This document shows, in pieces, positions 54,160-64,000 of a stretch of 64,000 bases of DNA. This DNA is from Tomocerus qinae (lineage: Eukaryota > Arthropoda > Collembola > Entomobryomorpha > Tomoceridae): the NCBI GenBank assembly GCA_020055645.1, contig CM034546.1, forward strand, positions 85,002,001 through 85,066,000. Reading direction: 5' to 3'. The notes under the pieces were generated by a model. The model worked only from the letters and a program-made list of their open reading frames with translations, ran no database searches and had not been told where the DNA came from. A program made the position numbers and the translations under genes. How positions within the stretch are numbered: the first letter of the stretch is position 1; each line of letters opens with the position of its first letter.

Positions 54160-55561
54160 CTAAAAACATTTATCTCCTTGAATTGTACGATAAATCACAC
54201 AAAGCTTTTGTGACCTCTCCAAGGATATATTGTTTCTAGTTTTAGTAATAATGTTGCCTAGAGTAGAAAAGCATCGTTCTTGACCTGCAGTACTTGCAGG
54301 CAAGGACAACAATTGCTGTGCGAGGTGGCTGATATTTTCCAAATTTGCCCAAGATGACACTTCCTCCCACCATATAATCGGATTTATTTTCTCCAGAACG
54401 GTGTTCATCATCATGGAAGGCGGATATTTTTCATTATCTAAGCGATTTAAAGCCGACGCACAGCTAATAAAGTTTACATTTCTTTTCCCAAGCCACATCC
54501 TTCCCTCCTCCAAATATTTAACGGGCAAGTCTTTTCCTGTTGAGTTTAAATGTCTTAAAGGAATACGTAACTTCATATTTGAGAACAATTAAAGTAAATA
54601 GTAAATACCTCGATACCGCGGCGATAACATGTAGGCAGCTATAGCGTGACAATTCATTCCAATTTTGCAGTACTTCTGAAAATGAAGATTATTGGCCAGT
54701 GTTGACATTCTTTCTAGTTTTATCCATTGGTTCACAGCGTCAGCAACGGAGCTGCTGTCTGACTGGAGCTGAATAATTGTAGAAGTAGTAAAAATATAAA
54801 TAAAAAATGCATGGAAATTTTAAAGGTAATATACTTATGTTTTATGAATATCAAATAACCTCGTCTAACGCGACACAAATAGGTTTCATTGTTTCAATGG
54901 CCTCTTCAACATCTTTGTAAATTCCATTGTCATTGATAATTAGCAAGATTTCAGCATCCAAGTTACAATTTGCCATTCTTGAGATCTCTAAATACTTCAG
55001 ATGATTCTCCCTATAATTCAGTAGCGTATCAACTTGAGAATTCCATCTTACATCCGATGGAATTACAGGACGTTTCCCTTTGATGGCTTTTAAAGCTGCA
55101 CTTGGAAAATCTCTGTTTTTAAAGTATTTTTGGACTTTAATTATTTTGGCAATTAATTGTTCAGACGTCATGTGCTGGCCCACTAAATTGAGAAGATGCG
55201 AGTTGCAACCGTATAGGTACAAATTTGGATTTTCTTTAGAAATTTGATCCCGCATACATTTCATGGTGTTACAGTTGTCGGTTGCTAATCCAATGATTTT
55301 GCATTCAAACGTTTCCTCGGCTTTCTGTACAGCTTGATAAAATAGCTCTTTGCAAAATTTTGCCGTTTTTGAATTTGTTTCAGCATTAACAGCATCCAAA
55401 AAATAGTTTTTGTGGCCAAAACAAATGCTATGTGATATAATAGCCTCATGTTGATTGCTAGTCCAGCCATCTTGCAAAATTACGACATCTTTTCCATAGA
55501 GTTTGCTCTTGATGTCCTGATTCTTTGATGTTTTCTTTCCCCGAATTTCTCTTTCAGCCAT
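54160..55561 (-). pseudogene. hAT-family transposase (DUF659 / hAT C-terminal dimerization)
   Basis: Minus strand. The first segment (55561-54861) has DGWTSNQHEAIISHS (first catalytic Asp region), IIGLATDNCNTMK (second), LYGCNSHLLNLVGQ and VRWNSQVDTLLNYRENH. A likely intron (54860-54769) leads to 54768-54609 (SDSSSVADAVNQWIKLERM, AAYMLSPRYRG). The last segment (54588-54160) holds the dimerization domain IIWWEEVSSW, LSLPASTAGQERCFST and TKTRNNISLERSQKL. Exons 1 and 2 join in phase; the join to the last segment is out of frame or uses a site I cannot see, so I call it a probable pseudogene. The usual N-terminal BED zinc finger is missing. Coding sequence is otherwise well kept. It belongs to the BED-domain hAT group (Zbed4-like). 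Confidence 0.8.
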
Positions 55562-55727
55562 GTTTAGTTTAGGTTACAATGACTAAAATTCCAAACTTTT
55601 CCTATGCTACTTATTTCCTACTATTTATCTTGACCCTTTTATGCTGTAAATTAAGTTGAAAAATTTTTTAAAACCGTATTAACAACTTCAGGTAAATTTG
55701 ACCTTCGGCGGGCCATTTTCCGAAGAC

Positions 55728-55853
55728 TGTCGGCTTTGCTATTGACATAACACTGGAGACATTTTATTGTCCCCCCTGGATACCAAGTTTGTTATTGAAA
55801 TGTGTCTTTTTAGCACGCTCAACTTCAATTAAATAACAGTACTGGGAGCCACT
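55728..55853 (-). repeat. Partial BEL/Pao LTR
   Basis: Starts TGTCGG like 3646 and shares GAGACATTTTATTGTC, GTTATTGAAATGTGTCTTTT and CTCAACTTCAATTAA with that LTR at moderate identity. The rest of the LTR is not recognizable. Confidence 0.55.
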
Positions 55854-56099
55854 ACTTATTCTTTAAAAATATTTATTCGTAAGTTGACTCATGGGGTTTG
55901 TACGTTTTTCCAAAATCCTAGAGGGAATCTTATTATTTCCATTTTAAAAGGAAGCTTTTTGGTAACTTTGTGGGAGTTTTTTCGAAAATAGTCTTTCATT
56001 GTTCCCTATATTTGATACTACGATCTACAGTTAATAGTATTAATTTAAATGTACTTTGCATTTACAAAGTTAACATAACAACCTAATGGGATGTTTTCG

Positions 56100-56185
56100 A
56101 AATTGTTTTTATTACTGTGTTGGGTGGCCTGGTGAATTTCTCTTGAGTGCTAGATTTGTCCCTTAGCTGGGTTCACTAGTATTCA
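56100..56185. repeat. Short repeat shared with 13770-13856
   Basis: GAATTTCTCTTGAGTGCTAG and CCCTTAGCTGGGTTCACTAG are common to both loci in the same orientation, at high identity over about 85 bp. Class unknown. Confidence 0.65.
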
Positions 56186-56404
56186 GATAATCACACTATC
56201 AAAGTTGGTCCAGCATTATGACCGATGCCACTGAACCTAAATCATTCACAATTTTAAAGTTTGTCTTATCTTTATTTTAATCGGCTTTTGGTAACTTTTA
56301 TTATTAAATGAATGAATCACTATCAGAAATCATGGCGACGACAGTAAACGTTATTGACATAATAAATGCGAATAGAAGTACTAAATAATGCGCATTGAAC
56401 TTTG

Positions 56405-56722
56405 AATCTATGCGTACTGTACAAATTATCACTAAGAGATATTTTTCAAATAATAACCGCAGTGAAAATCGCTTCTGATTGGTCGATGCATTTTTGAAAT
56501 TGACCAATCAGATCACAAAATTCCACAGCAAAATTTTATATGATTTTCATGAATCATTCCCAAGAGAAATATTTATTTCAATTTTAAACTTTGAACTACC
56601 GACTTGTGATAGGATAGGAAAATACGGACTAACACTTTTAGCATAATCGCAAACTACTCAACTCTATGATGCTTACTTGAATAGAGCAACTGCTTGCATG
56701 TGTTACAATTGATAATTGCTAA
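56405..56722 (+). repeat. Left arm of an inverted pair (partner 62155-62346)
   Basis: GTACTGTACAAATTATCACT, GAAAATCGCTTCTGATTGG, AAAATTTTATATGATTTTCA and AACTTTGAACT...GACTTGTGAT recur inverted at 62155-62346. Together they look like terminal repeats of one element later filled by a LINE and two foldbacks. Confidence 0.6.
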
Positions 56723-58991
56723 GATCATCATATGATATATGTAGTGAGAAAATTAGAAAAGATCAAACTTTCTCCCCAGCTTATAAAAAGCAGAAACTAT
56801 AGAACTATGGATTGGGAAAAATTCTCTTTAGATTTTAACAAAATTGATTACAAGTACACAGAAAGTGAAGATACCACAAAGTCGGTGGAAACTTTAATTG
56901 ACAACACATTAGAAGTGTTAGATAAATATGCTCCTGAAACTAGTAAAATGTGTAAAACTAGGCCAGCTCCATGGTTTAATAGTTCAATTAGGGAAGCTAT
57001 AGTTAAAAGGGATAAATGTAAAGTTTTGGCAACAAAATCAAAAAACGTAAAAGATTGGAAACAGTATAATGTTTTAAAATCATTTGTTACAAACCTAATA
57101 CGAAGTGCCAAAAGAAAGTTCTTTGTCAACAAATTTGAAAATAGTAATTCGTCAAGTAATACGTGGAATATTTTAAATAACATTACGAACTTCAGAATGA
57201 AAAATGCAACAAAAATTTGTAAAATTTTTTCAAATGAAGGCAAAGTAATAGAGGCTGATGAGGAAATATGTGATCAATTTGCTGATCATTTTGTAATTAA
57301 AAAGGGAGACTCGGAGGAATCAAATGAAAAAACTTTAAAGCACATAAACGAATATTGTAATAGTTATGGCATGCAAAAATCATTTGAGGTTACGACAGAT
57401 GAGGTAATTAAATCCATCACTGAAACTGATAAAGGTATTAAAATAGGAAAGTATATTCCAACAAGGGTATTTAAAGAAATTAAAGACCTCATTGCCATTC
57501 CCTTAGCCATTCTATTTACAGCAATAATAATGACCTCGAATATACCAAGTCAATTTAAAAATGCAATACTTACACCTACATACAAAAAGAAAGGTAGTTA
57601 CAGCAACTATAAAAGCTATAGACCTATTGTTGACTTACCGTACTTAAGTAAAATCTTTTAAAAAGTAATATTTAATAGATTGTGCAACTTTGTAGAATCT
57701 CTACTAGATTACTGTCAATATGGGTTTAGAAAAAATCGAGGGTGTGAAAACGCACTTATGCACTTTTCTCAAAGTATATATGACAGTCTAGATGTAGTTA
57801 ATGGTAGAGTAGTCGCAGTTTTTATAGACATGACTATGGCATTTGACACCTGCCAATTTAATGTACTAATTATCAAACTAATATGTAATTTTAAGCTAGA
57901 ACCTTACATGATTAGGTTGCTGAATGATCATGTAAATAATAGGAAGTTTAGAATAAGAAATGGAAATTATATATCTGAAAAACACTATTACTTTGAAGCT
58001 GGCACAGGAGCTGGCTCTGCACTAGGGCCACTATTATTTTCCCTATATATAAATGATATTGGTTCTGTAATAGATGTAAATTACTGCCTTTATGCTGATG
58101 ACATAGTTGTATGGACGGCAGATTCTGATGTTAATAGAGCAATAAGTAGAATTAATCAAAATCTAGATCGTATTAATAATTGGTGTCTAAAAAACTACTT
58201 GTTAATTAGCTTAGAGAAAACAGAGTATATGATATTTCATAAATCCCAAGATACACTAGTGAAACATAGTGAATTTGACACTAGTAATACATGGTAATAA
58301 TATTAAGAGAGTATATACGTTCAAATATCTCGGAATAATATTTGATACTAATATGTCATTTATGAATCATTTAGACAATGTAGAAAAAAGAACCAAATCA
58401 GCAATTGGGAAACTTCATAGGATAAAACGACTAATCCCACTAAAGACAATGTGTACTCTCTTACACTCATTTGTTTTATCGATTGCGGACTACGGAATAG
58501 TAATTTGGGCCACGCAAACTAAAAATCAACTAAAATGTATCAATGATTGCATAAATAGATTTATACTAAGCTATATGTATCCTAGATTATGCAAATATAA
58601 GAAATTTAAGAAAAGCAAGTGTAGAAAGTCAAAACAACAAAAAATTAATATGTCTCTATATTTGCAAAAATTTGGTATACTTACATTAGCTGAGAGACAA
58701 AGAGTCTATTATGTAAAACTTATTTGGAAAAACTTAACTATTAATGTTCCTGGTACAAAGGACTGGTTCAAAATAAACTCTATTATTAACAACAATAGAA
58801 CCTTCCCTTTATGTACCTTGAATAACTGTAGAACAGCCCTTAAACGGAAATCAGTACAACATTCAGCAATACTAGCGTGGAATAAGTTACCCCGAAAATT
58901 TGTATACAAGGATCTGACATACAAACAACTGATAGATAATGTGAAACAACTTTTGGTGGCTGAAAGAGACAATGAGTTTTTATTTTATTAA
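56723..58991 (+). pseudogene. LINE B ORF2: reverse transcriptase, 5' truncated
   Basis: Begins at the very end of the endonuclease (DHHMIYVVRK, the SDH motif), then shares TRPAPWFNSSIREAI-type sequence with LINE A. The reverse transcriptase has YKSYRPIVDLPYLSKIF, QYGFRKNRGCENAL, VFIDMTMAFDT (motif A Asp) and the catalytic LYADDIV near 58095. Motif B is altered (TGAGSALGPLLF, where the family has PQGS). The thumb and C-terminal parts continue to the stop at 58989-58991. Breaks: an in-frame TAA at 57659-57661 and a frameshift near 58285. It lies inside the inverted pair 56405/62346. Confidence 0.85.
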
Positions 58992-59163
58992 AGGATACAT
59001 ACAATAATTTCTTCTAGGTAATTGTTATGATGTAATTCTAAAAAAAATTAATAATTTACTTATATACTATTAGGTGTGTAATGGAGGGTGTCTTGGGTGT
59101 AAGAGCAGTGACCAGTATTATCTGTGCCTACTGATTTGTTTACTTTGTAATCAATTGAACCTA
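58992..59163 (+). other. LINE B 3' untranslated region or flank
   Basis: AT-rich; I see no clear simple-repeat tail, so the 3' end of LINE B is uncertain. Confidence 0.4.
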
Positions 59164-59165
59164 TA

Positions 59166-60596
59166 CCCTTACGGAAAAGTCGCCATAGATATCTTGTAAG
59201 AAATTGTGTGATAATGGAGGCCAATTCCACATAAGTTTCTTACAAGTAACTTATAAGATCTTACAAGTCACTTGTAAGAAAATTGTAAGCATCTTGTATA
59301 TTTCTAGCAAGAATTTTAGCATTTGCTTATATGAATCATGAAAGACATTATTGCAGGATGAATATCTCCTAAACCATTTCTCGCTATCCACTAAATTCAA
59401 TTCCCATGGTAACATAAATATTTGTTTGGGAATTTCATGTTTTCGTCATAATTTTGTTCCGTGAACACAAACGACATAGAAAATAGAAGCAGTCGCAATT
59501 TTTAAATTCCAAAGTTCTTTTCTTGACTTAGGTCTTTGGCAGACTCCAAAAGTACTGCAACTGCATTATCTCGAATTAGAAGTTACTCAATTTCGTCGGA
59601 AATGTACTACCGACTGGGTGGACTTATCCTATAGGCAACATTACACCTAACATCCTTTCTATTCAATAAACCGCAAGAGTCAGGTTAATATTCCACGGGG
59701 TTTAGCTATCAATGAATCCTTCCACAAACTTTCATTCAAATCCGTCTGGTAGTTTTTTAGAAAATTTGAATCCGGCATCCAGAAAAGAAATCAACATTTT
59801 CGAAAATTATCCATAACTTTGGAACTGTACATTTAACAAATATGTTTTAAAGACCGACGTAATGTCTTGAAAGTAATGAAAGTATTCCACTCCTATTCCA
59901 ATCCAAGGAATCTATATGAAAGTAACTGACTCTTACGGTTTTGAATAGAAAGGATGTCAGGTGTAATGTGACCTATAGGATAAGTCCACCCGGTCGGTAT
60001 CAGGGCCGCAGCCAGAAAAAAATTTCGGAAGGGGCACCAAGAAAAAATTAGAAATTTTAGCGATTTTTTGCGATTTTAGACAAAAGTTTCTTTATTTCTC
60101 TCGATTTCGGGGGGGGGGTGCACGTGCCCTGGTGACCCCCCCCCCTCGCTGCGGCCCTGGTCGGTATACACTTCCGATGAAATGCTTGTGAGTCACTTTT
60201 AATTGGAGATAATTCAGTTGCAGTACTTTTGGAGCCGAAGACCTAAGACAAGAAAGAACTTTAGAATTTAAAATTGCGACCGCTGACGCTGACTGACAGA
60301 AAATTTTATTTTCTATTTCTTTTCTGCTCACGGGACAAAATCATGACGAAAACATGAAATTTCCAAACAAATATTTGTTACCAGGGGAATTAAATTTAGT
60401 GGATTGCGAGAAATGGTTTAGCAGATATTCATACTAATTTCAGGGTTCATTTTCAGGGTGTAAGATTACAATACGATGAACTTACAAGCTGAATGTAATA
60501 TCTATACAAGATTCATATGAGAAATAATGAACATGGCCAGTCGTACAACAATCTTATAATATCTATTGTAGAACTTATAAGATTTTTGCGTAAGGG
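59166..60596. mobile_element. TA-flanked foldback element, copy 2
   Basis: Ends CCCTTACGGAAAAG and TTTTTGCGTAAGGG, flanked by TA (59164-59165, 60597-60598). Long internal inverted arms as in copy 1 (GACTTATCCTATAGGCAAC on the left, CCTATAGGATAAGTCCACC on the right). A hAT MITE is nested at 60001-60159. Opposite orientation to copy 1. Confidence 0.85.
60001..60159. mobile_element. hAT MITE, TIR CAGGGCCGCAGC, copy 2
   Basis: 159 bp; ends CAGGGCCGCAGCCAG and CTCGCTGCGGCCCTG; 8-bp duplication GTCGGTAT (59993-60000, 60160-60167). Inserted in the foldback arm. Confidence 0.93.
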
Positions 60597-60612
60597 TATT
60601 GACACATGAATA

Positions 60613-61862
60613 CCCTTACGGAAAAGTCGCCATATAGATATCTTGTAAGAAATTGTGTGATAATGGAGGCCAATTCCACATAAGTTTCTTACAAGTAACT
60701 TATAAGATCTTACAAGTCACTTGTATGAAAATTGTAAGCATTTTGTATATTTCTAGCAAGAATTTTAGCATTTGCTTATATGAATCATGAAAGACATTAT
60801 TGCAGGATGAATATCTCCTAAACCATTTCTCGCTATCCACTAAATTCAATTCCCATGGTAGCATAAATATTTGTTTGGGAATTTCATGTTTTCGTCATAA
60901 TTTTGTTCCGTGAACACAAACGACATAGAAAATACAAGCAGTGGCAATTTTTAAATTCCAAAGTTCTTTTCTTGACTTATAGGTCTTTGGCAGACTCAAG
61001 TTATGCTGCAACTGCTTATCTCGAATTAGAAGTTACTCAATTTCGTCGGAAATGTACTACCGACTGGGTGGACTTATCCTATAGGCAACATTACACCTAT
61101 AACATCCTTTCTATTCAAAAAACCGCAAGAGTCAGGTTAATATACCACGGGGTTTAACTATCAATGAATCCTTCCACAAACTTTCATTCAAATCCGTCTG
61201 GTAGATTTTGAGAAAATTTGAATCCAGCATCCAGAAAAGAAATTAACATTTTACAAAATTATCAAAAACTGGAACTATACATTTAACAAATATGGTTTTA
61301 CAGACCAACGTAATGTCTTGAAAGTAATGAAAGTAGTTTCAACTCCTACTCCGATCTATATGATAGTAAATAGTAACTGACTCTTACGGTTTTGAATAGA
61401 AAGGATGTCAGGTGTAATGTGACCTATAGGATAAGTCCACCCGGTTGGTATACACTTCCGATGAAACGCTATTTAGTCACTTTTAATTGGAGATAATGCA
61501 GTTGCAGTACTTTTGGAGCCGAAGACCTAAGAAAGAACTTTGGAATTTAAAATTGCGACCGCTGACTGACAGCAAATTGTATTTTCTATTTCCTTTCTGT
61601 TCACGGGACAAAATTATGACGAAAACATGAAATTTCCAAACAAATATTTATGTTACCATGGGAATTAAATTTAGTGGACTGCGAGAAATGGTTTTGGAGA
61701 TTGCAAACTTACATATTTTCAGGATGTAAGATTAAAACACGATGAACTTACAAGTTGAATGTAATATCAATACAAGATTCATATGAGAAATAATGAACAT
61801 GGCCAGTCGTACAACAATCTTATAAGATCTATTGTAGAACTTATAAGATTTTTGCGTAAGGG
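60613..61862. mobile_element. TA-flanked foldback element, copy 3
   Basis: Same family and orientation as copy 2, 16 bp downstream of it; TA on both sides (60611-60612, 61863-61864). 1250 bp, no nested MITE, so it shows the intact layout. Confidence 0.85.
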
Positions 61863-61886
61863 TAAAGCTAAACTAAACTAAACTAA

Positions 61887-62133
61887 ACTTCACTAAGCAG
61901 TCTGAAAAAACATAATCATAACATTTTGCATCCATATTATCACCACTACTACACAATTAGTACAAACTAATTAATTAAATAGATTTACTTTTAAATTTAC
62001 AAAATTACAAGATATCATTGAAAATATTTTGCATATGATTAAAAGTTATTTAAGACTAACAAATGATTTTAGTTGACATAACATTGATGCAAAATGTTAT
62101 GATTATATGTTTGTCCAGACTGCTTAGTGAAGT
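61887..62133. mobile_element. MITE with TIR of about 45 bp (ACTTCACTAAGCAGTCTG)
   Basis: 247 bp. The left end ACTTCACTAAGCAGTCTG...ATAATCATAACATTTTGCAT is inverted at the right (ATGCAAAATGTTATGATTAT...CAGACTGCTTAGTGAAGT). Target duplication not clear. Preceded by a short AACTA microsatellite (61866-61886). Confidence 0.85.
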
Positions 62134-62154
62134 AATAATCAATTGTACCACATC

Positions 62155-62346
62155 ACAAGTCTTAGTTCAAAGTTCAGTGTTGAAATAAATATTTCCCTTG
62201 GGAATGATTTATGAAAATCGTATAAAATTTTGTTATGAAATTCTGTGCTCTAATTGGCCAATTTCAAAAATGCATCGACCAATCAGAAGCGATTTTCTCT
62301 GCGGTTATTATTTGAAAAATATCCCCTAGAGATAATTTGTGCAGTA
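62155..62346 (-). repeat. Right arm of the inverted pair (partner 56405-56600)
   Basis: See 56405. Contains CAATCAGAAGCGATTTTC and GAAATAAATATTTCCCTTGG. Confidence 0.6.
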
Positions 62347-62370
62347 CTGTTCCCTCAGAGATTCGGTATA

Positions 62371-62453
62371 CAGGGTGTCCGCAAAATATGTGAACGTATC
62401 TGAATCTGAAACAACTAAAAATTTCACATGTTTCGGGGACACCCTGGACTTTT
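62371..62453. mobile_element. Very short hairpin MITE (CAGGGTGTCC ends)
   Basis: 83 bp; CAGGGTGTCCGCAAAATATG and its imperfect inverted copy (CATGTTTCGGGGACACCCTG). No target duplication seen. Confidence 0.6.
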
Positions 62454-62615
62454 TGAAATTTAGACCACACTCGAAAACGATTCTCATTTATGGAAAAGTA
62501 TATCGATTAGCCAATATAATTGCAGATATCTATGACGAAATTCTATATGATTATTTATATGATTCTATATCATTATTTTTCGTACTGGGAGCTAGTGTAT
62601 TGTCATCTTCTTTCA

Positions 62616-63440
62616 AGGTATCGAAAAACCCGGGTTTTTTAGGAAAAAACCCACGACCCTGTGTTTTTTGGGTTTATAGGGTTTTTTGGGTTTAAGGGTT
62701 TTTTATTATAACTATAGGCATAAATGCAAACCTATACTATTATACCATATAGAAAAACATCAGCTGACAATAACAACATCTGTGAAATCTTGCAACTGCT
62801 ATTACTTACGCATATAAAGATTAAAACACAAAATGTTTTATTGTTAACATATTTTAACACAGAAAACATACAATTTTTTTGAGCATCTATACTATTATTA
62901 ATCTTTGATAACAACTACTGAATAACTATTCATTATAATATTTTACTTATTAAATTGACTGCATGAAATTCCTTCATTAATTTCGAGCTTTTATTGTGAA
63001 GCAGTACAGCAATGAATTGAAAATGTAAGGAGTTAATTAAAATTGATTAAAACTTAAAACTAATATATATCTAACCTAGTCATCTCCATACGATGCATAT
63101 TTTGCACGTAAAAGTGTAGTAGCTACAATTTGTTTCCACCTGATTGTATATTTGTTTACATTTTTGAATAGAAATATGAGAAAATTACAGGGCCGCAGCG
63201 AGGGGGGCGGGCCCCAAAGAAAGGAATTCTTGCTTTAAAGCCCAAAAATTTTTCGCGCCAATATAGTCTTATTTTTCAATTATTATTTCCTCCCGAAATT
63301 TTTTTCTGGCTGCGGCCCTGGAAAATTAGTATGTTTTTGCTTATCTAGGTGGAGCTTTAGTGCACATTATTGTAACTTTTGTAAAAAACCCAATAAACCC
63401 AGGGTTTTTTGCCAAAAAACCCCAACCTTTAAAAACCCGA
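62616..63440. repeat. Possible element with GGGTTTTTT-rich inverted ends
   Basis: 62616-62706 has repeated GGGTTTTTT/AAAAAACCC words; the inverted equivalent is at 63384-63440 (AACCCAGGGTTTTTTGCC, AAAAACCCGACA). Interior AT-rich, holding a hAT MITE. Ends not defined. Confidence 0.4.
63188..63320. mobile_element. hAT MITE, TIR CAGGGCCGCAGC, copy 3
   Basis: 133 bp; CAGGGCCGCAGCGAG ... CTGGCTGCGGCCCTG; 8-bp duplication GAAAATTA (63180-63187, 63321-63328). Confidence 0.93.
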
Positions 63441-63462
63441 CAACAACTCTGTTCTTTCCAGG

Positions 63463-64000
63463 GCCGTCCCGAGGGCCGTGCAACCCGTGTACCCGCACTG
63501 GGTGGAAAATTTTAGAGGGCGGCAAAATTTTCAGTGTAGACTAATAATTTGGTACTTTATAGGAATTTGGAAGGTAGAAATATTGGATAGTAATAGAATA
63601 TAATATGAATAACAATTAGGGAAAGATTTTCATAGCTAATAATCGAAATATTTTTGCTTGTATTTGTTATTCACAGAAGGTCAAAATGAGTTGATGATTG
63701 ATGGCCATGGGCGCAAAAAACAAAGTTATAGATTACCTTATGAATTTATATTTAAAATGACGTAGAACAAACCATTTAACGGTTACGATTTTAAAAATAA
63801 ACTATTGAAAGTAGTTAAAATGTCACCAAACAAATGACAAGATGAATTGTCTATGGCCGACTGACGAAATAGATGTAAACTCAATAATCAAAAAGTTAGC
63901 AGAAACCAAGGCCAGAGAAGCAAGGACGCATTGAAAAGGGAGGGTTTTACTGGCAAAAGTCCCCTCTCCCGATATCCAAAATTTTTTTCTCAAAATAACA
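63463..64000. mobile_element. hAT-like element beginning, cut by window end
   Basis: CAGGGCCGTCCCGAGG at 63463 has the form of a hAT terminus and is followed by CCGTGTACCCGCACTGGG. No matching right end occurs before 64000, so it probably continues beyond. No ORF seen in the visible part. Confidence 0.4.

Noticed and set aside
1..64000. tRNA or rRNA genes
   Set aside because: I saw no cloverleaf-type sequence with A and B boxes, nor rRNA-like segments. A tRNAscan-type search would be decisive.
46947..64000. Remaining ATG3 exons
   Set aside because: I looked for coding resembling the C-terminal E2 region with the HPC active site and found none. They should lie beyond the window.

Overview
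The window is eukaryotic nuclear DNA, AT-rich by eye, and most likely from an arthropod (probably an insect). There are no bacterial operons or ribosome-binding sites. I see spliced exons and a dense, nested mosaic of transposable elements (TEs): BEL/Pao, Copia, Gypsy, CR1/Jockey-like LINEs, a Penelope-like fragment, Helitrons, DINE/HINE-like rolling-circle elements, hAT and TA-target MITEs, a MULE relic, and a DUF7869-type family. I cannot name the species from sequence alone.

The one clear host gene is ATG3, the E2-like enzyme of autophagy, on the + strand. Its first three coding exons lie at 38539-38799, 45704-45755 and 46597-46946, with matching splice sites and phases. The C-terminal part, including the catalytic cysteine, was not found and should lie beyond 64000. 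Introns 1 (6.9 kb) and 3 (over 17 kb) are packed with TEs, and intron 2 carries a foldback element with arms of about 210 bp.

Layout. 1-5.1 kb: LINE (A) abutting a BEL/Pao LTR and pol relic. 5.1-9 kb: Helitron 3' end with minisatellite, a Penelope fragment, and HINE copies with a 40-bp satellite. 9-13.3 kb: 168-bp tandem repeat, a TA-flanked foldback element, a HINE. 14.6-17.4 kb: internally deleted Copia element. 18-21 kb: cluster of HINE copies joined head to tail. 21.6-25.1 kb: DUF7869 relic and MULE relic. 25.4-37.2 kb: a Gypsy element with 303-bp LTRs identical by eye and a 4-bp target duplication. It carries gag, pol and two extra small ORFs, one a cysteine-rich zinc-binding candidate, plus a nested foldback element with 420-bp arms. 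37.2-38.5 kb: repeat and ATG3 5' region. 38.5-47 kb: ATG3 exons with TE-rich introns. 47-51 kb: satellite-bearing inverted-repeat element and foldbacks. 51.5-55.6 kb: DUF7869 gene relic and hAT transposase gene. 56.4-62.4 kb: inverted arms enclosing LINE B and two TA foldbacks. 62.4-64 kb: MITEs and a hAT-type end cut by the window edge.

Working together: only ATG3 has a cellular role. The rest are selfish elements, most of them broken. Relative ages can be read from nesting: the Gypsy insertion is recent, its foldback insert is younger still, and the hAT MITEs inside a foldback, a repeat and the DUF7869 gene post-date their hosts. The best candidates for something undescribed are the Gypsy 3' accessory ORFs, the HINE/40-bp satellite system, the paired minisatellite-bearing Helitrons and the reduced Copia protein.
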